The notes beneath the pieces are model-generated. The model had not been told where the DNA came from, searched no databases, and saw nothing but the letters and a program-made list of their open reading frames with translations. A DNA stretch of 64,000 nucleotides, taken from the NCBI GenBank assembly GCA_003150235.1, contig QAMW01000027.1:28941-92940 (forward strand), written 5' to 3'. The translations under genes and the position numbers were made by a program. The first letter of the stretch is position 1, and every line of letters starts with the position of its first letter. Shown here piece by piece: positions 61,910 through 64,000 of the stretch. Origin of the DNA: Bacteroidales bacterium. Its GTDB lineage: Bacteria; Bacteroidota; Bacteroidia; Bacteroidales; Muribaculaceae.

Positions 61910-62758
61910 ATGAAAACGCCTCTCCCAAGTATCCACCACTACTATCCCTACGGACTGACATTCGCCGATGCCGGGAAGGCTCCCGACCACCAGCCCTTCA
62001 AGTTCGGCGGCAAGGAGCTTGACGCAATGTACGGGCTCAACCTCCACGACTTCCATGCCCGCCTGCAGATCCCCGACCTCGGTCGCTTCGACCGCCCCGA
62101 CCCCCTCTGCGAGAAAACCCCGCACCTCTCCCCCTATCTATTCTGCGCCAACGACCCCGTCAACAACACCGACTCCACCGGAAAAATTGTTGAATATCTG
62201 GGTGCTGATGACGAAAGAGAAGAGTTGATTAAACAGAATATACAGGTATTGCGAGACAACAGCAAAATCTTTAATGAGATTTACACTTGTCTTGAATCCT
62301 TCCCCGATGTCATAACCGTTGGGCTTGGAATTACATCCGATGTGGATGGAGGCAAGGCTCCTGGAGAGTACAGGGTAGACGAAAAAGCAATCGTATTCGA
62401 CATGTCGCGTGAAACTCCAACAGGACAAGTTATTTCCGAGGAGTTCTATCATGCTTATCAGGAGGCGAACAAATCCTTTAACATCGGTGAGTGGAATCGC
62501 GAATTTGAAGCCAAAGTAGCATTGTCGGCAATTTGCGGCGAGGCGGGATTGCCGCTTTGGCAATTCGAAAACATGGGTAATTTTTCTACTGAAATATACA
62601 CAAATTACCTGTATCAAGGGAAGGTATCTTCAAAAAATTTCGATTCAACCTATAAATTATATGGTAACAAATTCGCCAATTCATATAAAAATGTACTTAA
62701 TTACAATGTACCGGTAAAGAGTGTACCGCTTACATTAAAATATCTCTTACGAAAATGA
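61910..62758 (+). CDS. Short Rhs core with variable C-terminal (candidate toxin) domain
   Basis: 282 residues. Residues 9-92 are the end of an Rhs/YD core (HHYYPYGLTFADAG, KFGGKELDAMYGLNLHDFHARLQIPDLGRFDRPDPL, PYLFCANDPVNNTDSTGK), which normally releases a polymorphic C-terminal toxin. It is encoded by GC-rich DNA. From residue 93 base composition becomes AT-rich and the sequence is unrelated: TGQVISEEFYHAYQ (171-184), then EFEAKVALSAICGEA. EEFYH (177-181) has the form of an HExxH zinc motif with the first His replaced by Glu. Most of the long Rhs barrel is absent, so the protein could not form a full cage. The next gene overlaps by 4 nt. Confidence 0.8.
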   Translation: MKTPLPSIHHYYPYGLTFADAGKAPDHQPFKFGGKELDAMYGLNLHDFHARLQIPDLGRFDRPDPLCEKTPHLSPYLFCANDPVNNTDSTGKIVEYLGADDEREELIKQNIQVLRDNSKIFNEIYTCLESFPDVITVGLGITSDVDGGKAPGEYRVDEKAIVFDMSRETPTGQVISEEFYHAYQEANKSFNIGEWNREFEAKVALSAICGEAGLPLWQFENMGNFSTEIYTNYLYQGKVSSKNFDSTYKLYGNKFANSYKNVLNYNVPVKSVPLTLKYLLRK

Positions 62759-63309
62759 AAAAAATTGTAGTTTTACTTCTGATAGTCGTTCTATCAATTA
62801 ATATCAATGGCAAAACCCATGTTTATACATGTAGCGACTGGGCTTTATCTGATTGGATGAGTGCTCATTTAGCTTTAGCTTTATTAGAAGAGAGAAATCG
62901 CAATTTATTGTTTACATTACTTGATAATCAAAACAATAGATTAGTAGTAGTGATGTCTTTAAGCCCTGATGATGAATTAATAATGGTTAACGCCTCAAGA
63001 AAACCGCATTCATTTACCGATGAAAATATTAACTCAATTTTTCAATCAATAAAAAACGATTTTGCCAAATCAGATACAGTATTACGTTTAGTAAGCTATG
63101 AAGCACTCTATTTAACAAAAGAGAAAAAAGATTATGACTATTTGAACCAACGTCAGCTTCTACCTTTTAACTCATATTTCTTTCAAAGGGCTGTTAAAGA
63201 ATCAGGTGCAAAGACCCACGATGAAAAAATAAAGGTATTGAAAGAATGGATTGATAAAGTCATGAACCAATCAATAAGAGCATCAACTGACCCATGGAAA
63301 TTACTCTGA
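62755..63309 (+). CDS. Exported small protein, putative immunity partner
   Basis: 184 residues, AT-rich, with a signal peptide (MKKIVVLLLIVVLSININGKT). Not recognised. It directly overlaps the stop of the Rhs C-terminal-domain gene (4 nt), the usual place of an immunity gene, and shares its AT-rich composition. If the partner acts in the periplasm, an exported inhibitor would be expected. Evidence for immunity is positional only. The last 16 bases overlap the next Rhs fragment. Confidence 0.6.
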   Translation: MKKIVVLLLIVVLSININGKTHVYTCSDWALSDWMSAHLALALLEERNRNLLFTLLDNQNNRLVVVMSLSPDDELIMVNASRKPHSFTDENINSIFQSIKNDFAKSDTVLRLVSYEALYLTKEKKDYDYLNQRQLLPFNSYFFQRAVKESGAKTHDEKIKVLKEWIDKVMNQSIRASTDPWKLL

Positions 63310-63539
63310 TAAAGAGATCCCTCGTCGACTACTCCGGACCGGTCATCTACGAAAACGGGGCGGTGAAGCGGGTGATGTTTGACGGGGGCTACGCCACCTT
63401 CGACGCGAGGGGTGTGCCCGGATGGCACTACTTCCTGTGCGACCATGCGGGCAGTGTGCGCGTGGTCGCCGACATGTGGGGACGCGCCGAGCAGATAAAC
63501 CACTACTACCCCTACGGGCTGATTCACAAGCCGTTGTAG
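63294..63539 (+). pseudogene. Orphan Rhs core fragment (upstream part)
   Basis: 81 codons: VDYSGPVIYENGAVKRVMFDGGYATFDARGVPGWHYFLCDHAGSVRVVADMWGRAEQINHYYPYGL, the Rhs/YD segment that in a complete protein comes just before the core in the first cassette. After HYYPYGL it diverges (IHKPL) and stops where a repeat element begins (63535). Its start overlaps the preceding gene. It is probably a displaced or truncated remnant. Joining it to 61910-62758 through HYYPYGL would give a continuous Rhs core. Confidence 0.75.
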
Positions 63540-63604
63540 GGGCGAGTGGAAGCTCGCCCGTATCCCACCCCTGCATCGCGGGCGTCCTTCCAGGCGCCCC
63601 TACA
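63535..63604. repeat. GTAGGG...CCCTAC inverted-repeat element ending the Rhs fragment
   Basis: Bounded by tgtaggggcg (63535-63544) and cgcccctaca (63595-63604). Inner pairs GGCGAG...CTCGCC are also present. The stop codon of the Rhs fragment (63537-63539) is inside its left end, so insertion of the element may have truncated the gene. Same architecture as 10416-10494. Confidence 0.6.
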
Positions 63605-63690
63605 GCTACGCGCTGACATCTGAAATCTAAAAACTGAAAACTGACAACTGCCCTCTGACAACTCTTTTCCCACAGGGAAAAATCCAAACT

Positions 63691-63874
63691 TAGCCGGGGG
63701 TTGAGCGCAGCGATACCCCCGGACTGCGTGCTCTCCCCCTCTCGTTTCCCGACAGGGAATCATCACCCGTGCGCCAAGATGATTCCTACGGAAACATCTG
63801 ATTTTGCATCTATTTCCGGGGGTTTCGCTTCGCTCAACGCCCCGGCTAAATTCAGATGATGCCCGGAGGGCAAC
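63691..63874. repeat. Nested palindromic repeat element (right of the Rhs cassette)
   Basis: Outer arms tagccgggggttgagcgcag... (63691-63722) and its complement around 63815-63847, extended by CAGATGATGCCCGGAGGGCAAC to 63874. Inner inverted repeat gtttcccgacagggaatcatc (63744-63764) with gatgattcctacggaaac (63778-63795). Same nested structure as 61517-61727. The region 63605-63690 between the repeats holds no gene that I can see. Confidence 0.7.
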
Positions 63875-63932
63875 AATTCCTCTTCCAATCATTTCTCTCA
63901 AAGAAAATTCTACAAAATTTCCGGCAAAAGCT

Positions 63933-63983
63933 TGCAATCAGCCATCGCAATCGCTATATTTGTGAAAAACCAATCATCACATC
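63933..63983 (+). promoter_or_regulatory. Second copy of the Rhs cassette promoter and leader
   Basis: TTG at 63933-63935, 20-nt spacer, then TATATTG at 63956-63962 (one T fewer than the first copy), then the same leader (gtgaaaaaccaatcatcac) to ATG 63984. It repeats 61858-61909. Confidence 0.6.
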
Positions 63984-64000
63984 ATGAAAACGCCTCTCCC
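63984..64000 (+). CDS. Start of a second Rhs cassette ORF (cut by window edge)
   Basis: ATG AAA ACG CCT CTC CC repeats the first codons of the gene at 61910 (MKTPL...). Only 17 bases are visible, so the rest is unknown, but with the upstream repeat it predicts another short Rhs core with its own C-terminal domain beyond the window. Confidence 0.6.

Overview
The window looks like a piece of chromosome from an anaerobic gut Bacteroidota bacterium, most likely Bacteroidales of the Muribaculaceae type. This is inferred from gene content and signals: an Rnf complex with an adjacent RseC-like gene, a complete Bat aerotolerance operon, a C10 peptidase fused to BspA-type leucine-rich repeats with a sorting-tail-like C-terminus, Bacteroidota-only families (DUF4301, four-helix-bundle suffix protein), and several promoters with the Bacteroidota -7 box TAnnTTTG. 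GC content is moderate and coding density is high. I found no rRNA, tRNA, CRISPR array, transposase or phage gene.

Layout. 1-6237 (+): the end of a DUF1015 gene, then rseC-like and rnfB-C-D-G-E-A, closed by a perfect palindromic terminator. 6313-9381 (-): GIN-domain protein, dusB-type tRNA dihydrouridine synthase and an M16 peptidase. 9726-13944 (+): two outer-membrane beta-barrel proteins, a YbaK-type deacylase, aroC and a YhcC-type radical SAM protein. 13954-19326 (-): secreted thioredoxin, GNAT acetyltransferase, DUF4301 protein and a large secreted TPR protein. 19415-26824: NDH-2 dehydrogenase, then a soluble histidine kinase plus sigma-54 activator, divergent from a MacB/FtsX-type permease and its ATPase. 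26984-35093 (+): a 1883-residue secreted C10 peptidase/BspA protein, bioB and a secreted esterase. 35097-42305 (-): nhaA, glycerate kinase, lepA, a secreted leucine-rich-repeat protein with an apparent frameshift in its signal peptide, and dnaB. 42391-44547 (+): S9 peptidase. 44548-45975 is an AT-rich island with a GIY-YIG gene and a broken four-helix-bundle gene. 45993-47392 (-): DUF2007-Usp protein and a small HTH-like protein. 47517-55873 (-): moxR, DUF58, a DUF4381-like protein and batA-B-C-D-E in one tight operon. 56037-61406 (-): ABC-F ATPase, M13 peptidase, HU protein and an HU-TM-LysM-like fusion. 61407-64000: an Rhs-type polymorphic-toxin locus broken into modules.

The most unusual part is the right edge. 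A short GC-rich Rhs core, started by its own promoter-plus-ATG module, runs into an AT-rich C-terminal domain with an EExxH motif. An exported putative immunity protein follows. Next comes an orphan upstream Rhs fragment that ends at the same HYYPYGL motif where the first core begins. The same promoter-ATG module then reappears at the window end. Nested palindromic repeats lie on both sides. This suggests an array of exchangeable Rhs tip cassettes built from repeat modules. Other points of note are a poly-A tract that puts a signal peptide out of frame (40578-40587), an in-frame stop in an otherwise intact gene (45552), TAnnTTTG boxes only 5-6 nt before start codons, and a candidate sigma-54 promoter between the sigma-54 activator and the ABC transporter.
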